This document shows positions 1-8,793 of a DNA stretch of 64,000 bases, piece by piece. The position numbers and the translations under genes are program-made. Each line of letters opens with the position of its first letter. Position 1 is the stretch's first letter. The notes beneath the pieces were generated by a model. It was not told the origin of the DNA, did not search any database, and saw only the letters and a list, made by a program, of their open reading frames with translations. The stretch comes from DASPLX01 sp035627375 (GTDB lineage Bacteria; Pseudomonadota; Gammaproteobacteria; Burkholderiales; Burkholderiaceae_D), in contig DASPLX010000010.1 in assembly GCA_035627375.1 (NCBI GenBank), forward strand, positions 124,001 through 188,000, in the 5' to 3' direction.

Positions 1-602
1 GCCAGGGCGGAGGCTTCCTTGAAGCCCGCCAGGGCGCCGAATCCGAAGTGGCGGCCGCCGGATGCGGTACCGGCGACGCCGTGTTCGTCGAGCACCGCCA
101 GCAGGCGGCCTTGACGCAGATTCTGCTGCGCCGCCGCCAGTACCATCCAGAAATCGGCCGCCATCGGCTCCGGCACGGCCGCCGGCGCGTCCGGCTTGCG
201 CTTCATGCCGAGAAAGCCGAGCAATTCCGCCTGCGTGGCGGGAACGCCCGCGACCAGGCAGGCGATCTTGTTCGATTCGCCTACCGGCAGCCAGAACGGC
301 CCCTGGCTGCGCTTGTCCTGGTTGAGAAAGCGCGGATCGACGGCAGGGTCTTCGCCCCAGCCGACTTGCACATTCCAGCGGGCGAAGTCGCGAAAGGCGC
401 GGCTGATGAACATGCGCAGGCTGCGCGCGTCGGTGAAGTGCTGGCGCAATTCGGCCAGGCGGATCGTGCCCGCGGCCGCCTCGAAGCGTTGCGCGTAATA
501 CAGCCGGACCAGCAGCCACAGCGACTGGTAGGGCGCGCGCTTGCCGTCGACGGCCTGCGGCGAAGTCAGCTCGATGCGGAGCACGGGAAGCGCGGTGGTC
601 AT
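1..602 (-). CDS. Hypothetical protein, truncated by the window edge
   Basis: An open frame runs on the minus strand from an ATG at 602 off the left edge, giving about 200 residues. It begins MTTALPVLRIELTS and continues with a hydrophilic, Trp/Arg-rich stretch followed by a Pro/Ala-rich linker. I see no signal peptide, membrane segment or recognisable catalytic motif. A segment with a PYQSLWLLVRLYY core and an FRDFARWNVQVGW stretch could be a winged-helix-like fold, but that is a guess. The next gene is divergent, with 185 bp between the two starts. Function unknown and C-terminus not visible. Confidence 0.5.
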   Translation of the reverse strand, partial: MTTALPVLRIELTSPQAVDGKRAPYQSLWLLVRLYYAQRFEAAAGTIRLAELRQHFTDARSLRMFISRAFRDFARWNVQVGWGEDPAVDPRFLNQDKRSQGPFWLPVGESNKIACLVAGVPATQAELLGFLGMKRKPDAPAAVPEPMAADFWMVLAAAQQNLRQGRLLAVLDEHGVAGTASGGRHFGFGALAGFKEASAL

Positions 603-787
603 GGCGGCGGTCCGGATGAGGAAGGGAACAGGTCACGCAAACAGGCCACATATTATGGCGCCGAACCGCGCATCCGCCGCGCCCTGTGACACGCGTTACA
701 GCGGTTGCCGGCGTCACCGGCGGCGGACTGGAACCCGCGGCAAGCCGGGACTAGCATGCAGTCCGTCATTCACCACGAGGAGCCATC

Positions 788-1585
788 ATGCGTACTTTCC
801 TTCATTGCGTTTTCGCGGCTGCGGCCTTTCTGTGCGCCGCGCCGGCGGCGACCGCGACCGAGATCGTCGACCGGCCGGAGCTCGGCAAGCATTTCGAGGC
901 GGCCGGCGTCAGCGGCACCTTCGTCATGCTCGACGCCGATGCCGGCCGCTTGCATGTCTTCGACCGGGAACGCGCCGCGCGGCGCTTCGTGCCGGCCTCG
1001 ACCTTCAAGATCTTCAACGGCCTGGTCGCGCTCGAGACCGGCGTCATCAAGGACGAGGACGAGCTGGTGCCCTACGGCGGCACGCCGCAGCGTCTGAAGG
1101 CGTGGGAGCGCGACATGAGCCTGCGCGACGGCATGCGCGTATCGAGCGTGCCGGTCTACCAGGAACTGGCGCGCCGCGCCGGGCTGGAGCGCATGCGGCG
1201 CTACGTTCAACTGGTCGGTTACGGCAACGGCGAGATCGGCGACGTCGTCGATCGCTTCTGGCTGGACGGGCCGCTGGCGATCTCCGCCGTCGAGCAAGCC
1301 TTTTTCGCGAACCGCCTGGCGCGGCGCGACCTGCCTTTCGGCGAGCGCGGCATGCGCATCATGCGCGACATCCTGCGCCAGGACGAGGCGTCCGGGCATG
1401 ACCTGTTCGCCAAGACCGGCTGGGGCGACAATGGCGGCATCGGCCTGGGCTGGTGGGTCGGCTGGGTCGAGCGTGAGGGAAAGATCTATGCGTTCGCCTT
1501 GAATATCGACCTGCGCCGCGACGGGGACGCCGCAAAGCGGCAGACCGTCGCACGCGCCTGCCTCACGGCCTTGCAAGTCTTGTAG
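788..1585 (+). CDS. Class D (OXA-type) serine beta-lactamase
   Basis: Periplasmic enzyme of 265 residues that hydrolyses beta-lactams through an acyl-serine intermediate with a carboxylated lysine. A signal peptide covers about residues 1-24. Class D motifs are present in order and spacing: S71-T-F-K74 (nucleophile and carboxylated Lys), S119-x-V121, Y145-G-N147, F157-W-L with GP at 161-162, and K209-T-G211 followed by W. Length is normal for the family. The start follows an ACCACGAGGAG ribosome binding site. An AmpG-like permease follows 101 bp downstream on the same strand. The GC-rich codon use matches the surrounding chromosome, so this looks like a resident gene. Substrate range cannot be read from sequence. 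Confidence 0.93.
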   Translation: MRTFLHCVFAAAAFLCAAPAATATEIVDRPELGKHFEAAGVSGTFVMLDADAGRLHVFDRERAARRFVPASTFKIFNGLVALETGVIKDEDELVPYGGTPQRLKAWERDMSLRDGMRVSSVPVYQELARRAGLERMRRYVQLVGYGNGEIGDVVDRFWLDGPLAISAVEQAFFANRLARRDLPFGERGMRIMRDILRQDEASGHDLFAKTGWGDNGGIGLGWWVGWVEREGKIYAFALNIDLRRDGDAAKRQTVARACLTALQVL

Positions 1586-1686
1586 GCGGGGTAGACGGCG
1601 GCGCCGGGTTTGTGTTCTCATCTCGCCACGCCAACTCTTGAGGCGGCACGGCCGATGCATGCCGGCCGCCCGAACCGCCGCCGATC

Positions 1687-2937
1687 ATGACCGCCGCCAA
1701 GCCCGCCTTGCCGAAGACCACCCATCCCTTCGTTTACCTGTTCCTGATTCTTCCCTTCGGCGTGACGGCCGGCTACCTTAGCGTGACCGTGGCGTATCAA
1801 CTGGCGAAGGCCGGCGTCGGCACGGTTCCGATCGCCGAACTGATCGCGATCAGCTATATCCCGCATACCTGGAAATTCCTGTGGGCGCCGGTGGTCGATA
1901 CGACGCTCAGCCGCAAGCTGTGGTATGTCATCGGCGCGCTGGCATGCGCGTTCGGCACGTATGCGATCGGCGTCTTGCCGATGACGACGGCCTCGCTGCC
2001 GGCGCTGACTGCGATCGTCCTGGTATCGAACGTGGGAGCCACCTTTCTCAGCATGGCGGTCGAAGCCTTGATGGCGCACGCCACGCCGGACCAGGAAAAA
2101 GGGCGCGCCGCAGGCTGGTTCCAGGCCGGAAACCTGGGCGGCGTGGGGCTCGGCGGCGGCGCCGGCCTGTGGCTCGCGGAACACGTGGCGATCGGCTGGC
2201 TGCCGGGCGCCGCGCTCGGCACGGTCTGCGCGCTGTGCTGCTGCGGATTGCTGTTCGTCGGCGAGCCGCATGCGACGCATCGCCGGCATGGCCTCGCGCA
2301 CAATGTCCTCGAGGTCGGCCGCGACCTGTGGACGGTCGCGCGCTCGCGGCTCGGTTATCTCGGATTGCTGATCTGTTTCTTGCCGATCGGGAGCGGCGCG
2401 GCATCCAACCTGTGGTCGGCGATCGCCGGCGACTGGCAGGCATCGGCCGATACCGTGGCGATGGTCAACGGCGTGCTCGGCGGGCTGGTGTCGGCCGCCG
2501 GTTGCATCGTCGGCGGCTTCATCTGCGACCGCATCGACCGCAAGCATGCCTATGTCCTGTTCGGTGCGCTGATGGCCTTGTGCGCGATCGGCATGGGGCT
2601 CGCGCCGCGCACGCCCGCGACCTATGTCGGCTTCGTGATGCTCTACGCATTCGTCACCGGGTTCGCGTATGCCGGATTTTCCGCCGTCGTGCTGGAAGCG
2701 ATCGGTACCGGCGCCGCCGCCACCAAGTACAGCCTGTTCGCGTCGCTGTCGAACATGCCGATCGCCTACATGACCGCCATCAACGGCATGACCCATGCGC
2801 GCTTCGGCGCCGCCAACATGCTGTACATCGAGGCGGCGATCGGTTTCGCGGCCCTGATGCTGTTTCTCGCGGTCGCGCGGCTTTCGCGGCGCCGGCAGGC
2901 CGGCGCCGCCATGAATCCGGCTCACGGCCCCGTCTGA
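1687..2937 (+). CDS. MFS transporter, AmpG-like permease
   Basis: Inner-membrane protein of 416 residues with about 12 hydrophobic segments beginning at residue 14. The layout resembles the AmpG/acetyl-CoA-transporter branch of the major facilitator superfamily: a central hydrophilic loop near residues 195-215 and a Gly-rich segment (GNLGGVGLGGGAGLWL) after a charged RAAGWFQ motif. AmpG imports anhydromuropeptides, which are the inducers of some beta-lactamases. Its position behind the beta-lactamase gene makes that role attractive, but substrate is not provable here. The 3' end overlaps the end of the convergent kinase gene by 16 bp. Confidence 0.65.
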   Translation: MTAAKPALPKTTHPFVYLFLILPFGVTAGYLSVTVAYQLAKAGVGTVPIAELIAISYIPHTWKFLWAPVVDTTLSRKLWYVIGALACAFGTYAIGVLPMTTASLPALTAIVLVSNVGATFLSMAVEALMAHATPDQEKGRAAGWFQAGNLGGVGLGGGAGLWLAEHVAIGWLPGAALGTVCALCCCGLLFVGEPHATHRRHGLAHNVLEVGRDLWTVARSRLGYLGLLICFLPIGSGAASNLWSAIAGDWQASADTVAMVNGVLGGLVSAAGCIVGGFICDRIDRKHAYVLFGALMALCAIGMGLAPRTPATYVGFVMLYAFVTGFAYAGFSAVVLEAIGTGAAATKYSLFASLSNMPIAYMTAINGMTHARFGAANMLYIEAAIGFAALMLFLAVARLSRRRQAGAAMNPAHGPV

Positions 2938-5156
2938 CGATCGCTCGTTTCCTTCTCGAGTCTTTCGATCACCGCCAGCAGGCGCGCCAAGGTGACCGGC
3001 TTGACCAGGAGTTCGTCGAAGCCGTGGTCGAGAGCGCGCGCACGGTCAGGCGCGCGTCCGTAGCCGGTGAGGGCGACGATGTGCAGGCCCGGCAGGCGCG
3101 CGTCGCGCCGCAGGTGTTGCGCAAGCTCGAAGCCGCTCATCCCCGGCAGGCCGATGTCGAGAATGGCGACGTCGGGCAGGAAGGCGTCGAGTGCGGCGAG
3201 CGCCGCCGGGCCATTCGCCTCGGTGCGCACCTCGCAGCCGGCGGCTTCGTGCAGCAGTTGGGCGAGGATCTCCGCGGCATCGGCGTTATCGTCGACGAGC
3301 AGGATCCGGCGGCCGTGCTCGTCGTCCGCGGCGGACGGTCCCGGCTCCCAGGCGGTCGTCGTCTCGCTGCCCGCGCATAGCGGCAGTTGCACGACGAATC
3401 TGCTGCCTTTGTCCTGCCCCTCGCTTTCGGCGACGACCGTGCCGCCGTGCATCCGCACTAGCGCCTTGACGATCGCCAATCCCAGGCCGAGGCCGCCGGC
3501 CCGGCGATCGATCGACTGCCGGCCCTGCATGAACAGTTCGAACACATGCGGCAGCAGGTCCGCGGCGATACCGCAGCCGCTATCCTCGACCGCGAGCTCC
3601 GCCATGTCATCCACGGCGCGCAAGCGCAGCGCGATGCGGCCTTCCGGCGGCGTGAATTTCGCGGCATTGATCAACAGGTTGCTCAACACCTGCGCCAGCC
3701 GCACGGCGTCGCCGTCGACGAATATCGGCCGGTCCGGAAGTTCGACGTCGATGCCGCGCTCGCGTCGTTCGAAAATCGGCTCCGTCAGTTCCAAGGCGTT
3801 CGCCGCCACGGTTCTCAGATCGATTGGGTTGCGCTGCAGCTGTATCTTGCCCTTGGTGATGCGCGACACGTCGAGCAAATCGTCGACCAGCCGCGACAGG
3901 TGGGCGACTTGCCGCGCAATGACTTGACGCTCGCGGGCATCGGGATCATGGTTGCGCCGGTTCATCAGTTCGAGCGCATTGACCATCGGCGCCAGCGGAT
4001 TGCGCAGTTCATGGCCGAGCATCGCTAGGAATTCGTCCTTCGTGCGATTCGCGGCCTCCGCTTGCCGGCGCGCCGCTTCGGTATCGGCGAGCAGCTTTTC
4101 GCGTTCGGATGCGTTCTCCTCCAGCTGCCGGGCCGCGGCGGCAAGCGCTTCTGCGACTTCGCGCGTTTCCGGAATGTCGTTCGCCCCGACGGCGACCGGG
4201 CCGCCGTGGCCGAGCGATTGCGCGGCTTTGCGTAGTTCGCCGATCGGCCGGTTGATGCTGCGCGCAACCGCCAGCGACGCCAGCATGCCCAGCGCCAGCG
4301 ACAGCAGGAGACCGCCGCCATAGACCGCCAGCGAGCGGTAGCCCGACATGTCGATCTCGGAAGTCGGAATGCCGATAGCCACCGTCCAGCCGATGCTATC
4401 GAGGCGGGTAAAGGCGGTATAGACCGGTTCGCCTTCCAACGCGTTGGTGATGCCGGTTCCTTCGCGCGCGTCGCCTTTCAGCAAGTCTTGCAGGCTCGGC
4501 GAAGCCCCCTTGCCGATGAACTTCTCGTGCGCGCGCGAGCGGGCGACGCGCAAGCCCTTGGCGTCGAAGACCGAGACCACCCAATCGCTCGGAACGCGCT
4601 GGCGTTCGATCCTGTCCATGATCGCTTGCGGCTTGATGACGCAAGTCAGGATATAGCGCAGCTCCCCATTCCGAAGGACGGGCACGCGCAGCGGCACGCC
4701 GAATTGTCCGTGCTGGCCGCGCGCGAGAAAGCCGACGACCGGTTTGCGCGTGCGTATCGCTTGCTCGAAGCTCTCTTTTTCCGCGACGGGCGGCAATCTC
4801 TCTCCCGGTGCGACGTTGGTGTTGAGCAAGACGTTGGCCTGCGGATCCGCGAGGATGATCGTGAGCCAGTGAGGCTGGTTTTCCATGACGCGCCGGGTGC
4901 GCATGCGGAACGCGGCGATGTCGCCGCGTTCCAGGCTGTTGGCGGCGGCGAGGGTGGCGAGCGCGGAAAACGAACGCTGAATCTCGCCTTCGACGCCGAT
5001 CGCCAGCGCGCGGACGATCTCCAGGCTAGCGTGCTCGGCCTGCGCGCGTTGCTGATGAACGAGGGCGAGCAGCGCGATTCCGGACATGGCGGCCAGCGGA
5101 AGAATGCCTGCCAGGGCCAGCAGGAACAGTCTTTTGCCGAGAGGGAGGTTGCGCAT
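2922..5156 (-). CDS. Hybrid sensor histidine kinase with C-terminal receiver
   Basis: A 744-residue inner-membrane kinase. Domains in order: TM1 (about 11-33), a periplasmic double-Cache-like sensor (about 40-275), TM2 (about 277-300), HAMP, a short coiled coil, HisKA with phosphoacceptor His in LAMLGHELRNPLAP (near 385), an HATPase with N box (LSNLLINAAKFT) and G boxes (DSGCGI, GGLGLGLAIV), and a REC domain with phospho-Asp in DVAILDIGLPGMSG. No DNA-binding output is encoded beside it, so a separate histidine phosphotransfer protein or regulator is likely. It is monocistronic and convergent with the MFS gene. The ligand is unknown; Cache sensors usually bind small organic molecules. Confidence 0.9.
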   Translation of the reverse strand: MRNLPLGKRLFLLALAGILPLAAMSGIALLALVHQQRAQAEHASLEIVRALAIGVEGEIQRSFSALATLAAANSLERGDIAAFRMRTRRVMENQPHWLTIILADPQANVLLNTNVAPGERLPPVAEKESFEQAIRTRKPVVGFLARGQHGQFGVPLRVPVLRNGELRYILTCVIKPQAIMDRIERQRVPSDWVVSVFDAKGLRVARSRAHEKFIGKGASPSLQDLLKGDAREGTGITNALEGEPVYTAFTRLDSIGWTVAIGIPTSEIDMSGYRSLAVYGGGLLLSLALGMLASLAVARSINRPIGELRKAAQSLGHGGPVAVGANDIPETREVAEALAAAARQLEENASEREKLLADTEAARRQAEAANRTKDEFLAMLGHELRNPLAPMVNALELMNRRNHDPDARERQVIARQVAHLSRLVDDLLDVSRITKGKIQLQRNPIDLRTVAANALELTEPIFERRERGIDVELPDRPIFVDGDAVRLAQVLSNLLINAAKFTPPEGRIALRLRAVDDMAELAVEDSGCGIAADLLPHVFELFMQGRQSIDRRAGGLGLGLAIVKALVRMHGGTVVAESEGQDKGSRFVVQLPLCAGSETTTAWEPGPSAADDEHGRRILLVDDNADAAEILAQLLHEAAGCEVRTEANGPAALAALDAFLPDVAILDIGLPGMSGFELAQHLRRDARLPGLHIVALTGYGRAPDRARALDHGFDELLVKPVTLARLLAVIERLEKETSDRQTGP

Positions 5157-5263
5157 CTGTTATGGTCCCGCGGATTCGCAGTGCCGCGGCTGCCGCCGCA
5201 AAAGCATGCGGAGCCGGGAGGATCTCCAACGATGCCGGGGATTCATTATAGCCGCGCCGTCCC

Positions 5264-5815
5264 TCACGCTGGCTGGCATCCCTGCGGCCCGCAGCCATCG
5301 CGGTTTTCGGCTTCCCGCGCCGGCTTCGCGAGTTCGGCCGGCAGGTCTTCCGCGATCAATTGGCCGATTGCCGCGCCGACGATCAGATCCTCCAGGTGTC
5401 CGAAATGCTGGAGACGGATGCGCCCTGCCTTGTCGAGCAGGATCAGGCTCGGCGTGCCGCGCAATCCGTAGGCATGCATCGTGAGCGGAATACCGCCGTT
5501 CGGGTTCGACCGATCGATCCCGATCGGGAAGCGCAGGCGATACTCGGCGACGAATGCGCGCAACGCGGCCGGCGTCATCGCATCATGATGTTCGAACACC
5601 GAATGCAGTCCGAGGACGGCCACTTTCTCGCGCGGAAAATTCGCATGGATCAAGGCAGCCTGCGGCAGACCGTGCGAGACGCAGGCCGGACACAGCATCT
5701 GGAAGACGTGGATGACTACTACGCGGCCGCTCAATCCGGCGAGGGATGGCGCTTCGGCGGCGTTGATCCACTCCGAGACCTGAAGCTCGGATGCCTGGGG
5801 ATAATAATGGCTCAT
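5264..5815 (-). CDS. Redoxin (TlpA/AhpC-type thioredoxin-fold protein)
   Basis: A 183-residue thioredoxin-fold protein with the redox motif C42-P-A-C45 in FQMLCPACVSHG and the cis-Pro loop in RGTPSLILLD. An unusual tail ends CGPQGCQPA and adds a second Cys pair. I chose the ATG at 5815 because TCGGAGGAG lies just upstream; a longer frame to 5899 has no such site and would overlap the preceding gene. No signal peptide is visible, so it is probably cytoplasmic. It follows the exported protein gene by 20 bp and is probably cotranscribed with it. Likely a thiol peroxidase or thiol-disulfide reductase; the specific partner is unknown. Confidence 0.8.
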   Translation of the reverse strand: MSHYYPQASELQVSEWINAAEAPSLAGLSGRVVVIHVFQMLCPACVSHGLPQAALIHANFPREKVAVLGLHSVFEHHDAMTPAALRAFVAEYRLRFPIGIDRSNPNGGIPLTMHAYGLRGTPSLILLDKAGRIRLQHFGHLEDLIVGAAIGQLIAEDLPAELAKPAREAENRDGCGPQGCQPA

Positions 5816-5835
5816 GGTACGCTCCTCCGATTTGC

Positions 5836-6579
5836 TTATTTGGCTTTGCCCGGCAGCGACAAGTCGCCGGAAGCCACGTCGAACACGTTCACCACGCACA
5901 GCAGGGGCTGGTGCGCGCTGGCGTTGACGCGCAGACCGGCGGTCAGGCCGTCGAATGCGGTGTCCTTGAGCTTGCCGACGTCGTCGAATGGTACGCGTAC
6001 GGTGACATTATTGCCGGCGAAACGCGGCGCATAACCTGGACTGTCGATCAGCAGCGGCACGCCGGGCCAGGTCTTCGGCAGCTTCGGCTTGGCGCCCGCC
6101 GGAATGTCCTTCACCTTCAAAGCGCCCTTGCCGCAGGCATCGTCCGGACCCAGTACCACCCAATGGCTGTGCCAGTCCGCGCCCGTGGTGTTGAACAGGG
6201 GCGTATCGTCGAAGTCCGGATGGATGGTGACCGCCAACGCCAGGATGCCGGCTCCTTTATCGAAACCGACCTCGGCCGGGTCGATCTTGGTCGGCCATAC
6301 ATAGGAAAACACCTCCGCTCCTGCGAACTTGCCGGTTTTTACCGGTTTCGAAGCGCCAGCTTCGCCGGCGACCTGCATCGCGAATTCCGCCCAGTTCCGT
6401 TCGGCATCGATGCGCACCTCGGTCTTGACGATATCGAACGCCGGATGAACGGCATTGCCGGCCTGGGATTCGATGCCATGCGCGCCGGCTCCGCTGGAAT
6501 AAGAAACGGCCGCCGTTCCGAGCAGACAGGCAAGGGCGACGCGATGGACGACAGCATCGAAGCGGTTTCTTTTTTTCAT
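5836..6579 (-). CDS. Exported protein of unknown function
   Basis: A 247-residue protein with a clear signal peptide (basic MKKRNRF, hydrophobic core, cleavage near GAGAHG, about residue 33). The mature part is hydrophilic, predicted beta-rich, and carries HPAFD, HPDFDD and DWHSHWVVLGPDDACGKG segments. Its spaced His and Asp residues could bind a metal, which is only a suggestion. ATG at 6579 is preceded by TAGGAGTCCTAC. It leads a two-gene operon with the redoxin 20 bp downstream, which suggests an envelope or oxidative-stress function. No family recognised with confidence. Confidence 0.75.
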   Translation of the reverse strand: MKKRNRFDAVVHRVALACLLGTAAVSYSSGAGAHGIESQAGNAVHPAFDIVKTEVRIDAERNWAEFAMQVAGEAGASKPVKTGKFAGAEVFSYVWPTKIDPAEVGFDKGAGILALAVTIHPDFDDTPLFNTTGADWHSHWVVLGPDDACGKGALKVKDIPAGAKPKLPKTWPGVPLLIDSPGYAPRFAGNNVTVRVPFDDVGKLKDTAFDGLTAGLRVNASAHQPLLCVVNVFDVASGDLSLPGKAK

Positions 6580-6862
6580 GTAGGACTCCTAAATATATAG
6601 ATTAAAAAAAAACAATCAGGTCAGCCGTTTCGCCAAGACGGCTGCATCCCCTTCCAGTGTTCGATCCACCAGGCGGCACGATCGGCACCTCAGGCTCAAT
6701 CAGGGGCTATGGCGAATTTATTTCGCAGTCCTAATTATTAAATGCGGAAAAAATTCTGTCAACGATCAAGAAACGATATTGATGCAGGCCGGTATATCTT
6801 CGCTGGCGGAAAACGCGGAGCGGGCGCCGTGATAGATTGGCATTTTTGCGCCGAGATCACCC

Positions 6863-7372
6863 ATGTCCCGATCCTCCATACGGCACGGCATCGCTTGTTT
6901 TCTGGAGATTGCCGCCGTCCTCCTGCTAGGCCTGATGGCCGGATTTTTCTTTGCGTTCGCCGTCGATGTCGCGCCAGCCATGACGCGGCTGGATGCATCC
7001 GCATATATCACGACCCAGCAGTGGATCAACCGAACCGTTCGCAACGCGGTCTTCGGCGCCGCCTATTTCGGTTCCGCGCTCTTGCCGTTCATGGCGGCGG
7101 CGGCTGTATTTCATGCCGGCCGTCGCAAGCGCGCGCTGCTTTGGCTGGCGATCGCCGTGGCCTATTTCGTCGCCGTGTTTTGGGTGACGCGCGCGATAAA
7201 CGTTCCTATCAACAATGAGCTCGCCACTTGGAATGCGGCCGCACCCCCAGCGTCGTGGATACAGGCGCGCGATACCTGGAATCAAAGCAATCTGGTGCGT
7301 ACTATGGCGGCGGCCGTGTGTTTTCTGTGCGCGGCGGTCCTTTCGGCGCTGAAGGGAGAAAAACCGGAATGA
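6863..7372 (+). CDS. DUF1772 (anthrone oxygenase-like) integral membrane protein
   Basis: A 169-residue protein with four predicted membrane segments (about 10-32, 61-83, 91-111, 143-162). The family signature is visible: a GFFFAF segment in TM1, the TTQQWINRTVRNAVF loop, and the W-x-T-R-A-I-N-V-P-I-N-N-E-L pattern after TM3. The family is related to fungal anthrone oxygenases, but bacterial members are mostly uncharacterised. It stands alone: the next downstream gene is on the other strand. Function unassigned. Confidence 0.8.
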   Translation: MSRSSIRHGIACFLEIAAVLLLGLMAGFFFAFAVDVAPAMTRLDASAYITTQQWINRTVRNAVFGAAYFGSALLPFMAAAAVFHAGRRKRALLWLAIAVAYFVAVFWVTRAINVPINNELATWNAAAPPASWIQARDTWNQSNLVRTMAAAVCFLCAAVLSALKGEKPE

Positions 7373-7402
7373 AGCCTGAGGTTCGTGGCAGGGGCGCGCC
7401 GA

Positions 7403-7633
7403 TCAGGCATTGTTGGATTCCTTCGGATTGGCAAGAAAGGCGGATGCGCCGGAAGACGAGAGATGCAGTCTGACGGCCGAGATCAGGGCCCATTCATTGC
7501 TGCAAAACACGTCGGCGTAGCTGTAGAACCCGTCGGCCGTATGCGTCAGGGGGATGTAGCCGATGGAAACGCTGCCGATCTTGTTCCATTCATACCAGTT
7601 GATCTCGCCCTGGCGGCTCAGCATGCGCTTCAT
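7403..7633 (-). CDS. Small hypothetical protein
   Basis: A 76-residue frame starting MKRMLSRQGEINWYEWNKIG. A GGAGGAAGCGGAAGAC site lies upstream of the ATG at 7633, a good ribosome binding site for this GC-rich background. There is no signal peptide or membrane segment, and I recognise no domain. It sits in the gap between the DUF1772 gene and the solute-binding-type gene. The Trp/Tyr-rich N-terminus and Shine-Dalgarno sequence favour a real gene over a chance frame. Confidence 0.5.
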   Translation of the reverse strand: MKRMLSRQGEINWYEWNKIGSVSIGYIPLTHTADGFYSYADVFCSNEWALISAVRLHLSSSGASAFLANPKESNNA

Positions 7634-7782
7634 GTCTTCCGCTTCCTCCGACGTCTATGGGAACTGTCTTTTCGGCAAAAACATCGTCCTGCATTGATTG
7701 GGCCTCGATCATCCAGCAAGCGATATGGCTTCGCAATGCAAAAAAGAAAACATTTCCACAGATCTGTACAGATGGACAGGGG

Positions 7783-8613
7783 TCAGTGCGGCAGGAATCC
7801 GTCCGGCAAGCTTTCGCCGACTCCAAAGCGTGTCGTCAATTCGCCGTAGGCAGGCGTCATTCGCCAGCGCGAGTATTCCCGGGCGAAGCGGCGTGCCATT
7901 TCTTCGCCTCGCAGGCGGTTGCGCGAGAAGACGATGTAGGCCGGGTTGCCGGAAAGCCGGACCCCCTCAAGCCGATGCACCTGGGCATCGATATCGGGAA
8001 TGTCGCGCCGTGCCTGATCCATGGCGCCGAGCAGGGCGATGGCAACATCGAAGCGATTGCGCAGCAGCGCCGAAAACAATTGGCCTTGGGTCGTGGCGAC
8101 GCGCGAGACCGGTATGCCGGACTTGAACAATTCGTTGATTTCGTCGTTGTATTCGTAACCGAGCGCCGCGCCAAAACGCCAGCGCTTCATCATGTCCGAC
8201 AAGGGCGGCCGATAACGGATCTCCGCCGCGCGCTCCTTGCGCACATAGAGGCCGACGCGCATCACGTGCAGCATGTTCTCGGGCAAGAACCAGGCATATC
8301 GCTCGCGTTCCGGCGTCTTGCCGATGTAGGTCACCGCATCGACTTGCCCGGCTTCCAGGAGGGCTTGCGCGCGTTTCCAGGCGTAGCGCTGGAATTGCAC
8401 CTCCCAGCCCAACTCGGCCGCGACGGCGCGCACGAGTTCGACATGAAAGCCGGTGAGCCGTCCTTGAGCGTCGACATACTCGAACGGCCGGTTGTCCGCT
8501 TCTTCCATGGCAATGGATAGCGAGATCGATTCCGCGCTTGCCGGCGAAGCGAACCAGAGAGCGGCAACGAACGCCCGCGTGCAAGTCCAGCGTAACTTCG
8601 AGACCATGCGCAT
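7783..8613 (-). CDS. Periplasmic solute-binding protein, SBP_bac_3 family
   Basis: A 276-residue exported protein with a signal peptide to about residue 27 (ASPASAES). The mature protein has the family-3 solute-binding pattern: an N-terminal NRPFEYVDAQGRLTGFHVEL segment, a conserved VDAVTYIGKTPERERY strand-loop, and the second-lobe DVAIALLGAMDQA region. Such proteins deliver polar amino acids to an ABC importer or act as orphan sensors. No permease or ATPase gene is adjacent, so it may be an orphan binding protein. The ATG at 8613 is chosen by the signal peptide; a third-codon ATG is possible. Confidence 0.8.
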   Translation of the reverse strand: MRMVSKLRWTCTRAFVAALWFASPASAESISLSIAMEEADNRPFEYVDAQGRLTGFHVELVRAVAAELGWEVQFQRYAWKRAQALLEAGQVDAVTYIGKTPERERYAWFLPENMLHVMRVGLYVRKERAAEIRYRPPLSDMMKRWRFGAALGYEYNDEINELFKSGIPVSRVATTQGQLFSALLRNRFDVAIALLGAMDQARRDIPDIDAQVHRLEGVRLSGNPAYIVFSRNRLRGEEMARRFAREYSRWRMTPAYGELTTRFGVGESLPDGFLPH

Positions 8614-8793
8614 GAGGATATAACTCGACCGGGGATGGGTGGAATAAGCCGTTCCAGTATAGTGCGCGCCCGTCCTGGTGTTGATGAAACAATGTTGCTA
8701 GTTGCTTACTGGCAACAATGATATGGGCGACCACGCGGCATGGCTGTCATAGCCCACGAAACGCGTCATATGGCATAACGAATGCAATCGTTT

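Noticed and set aside
788..1585. OXA-type beta-lactamase as a recently acquired resistance gene
   Set aside because: No integron, IS or plasmid feature adjoins it and its codon use matches the chromosome. A resident gene is more likely.
2922..2937. Overlap of the MFS and kinase genes as a possible frameshift or fusion
   Set aside because: The genes are on opposite strands and only their 3' ends overlap. Both proteins are complete.
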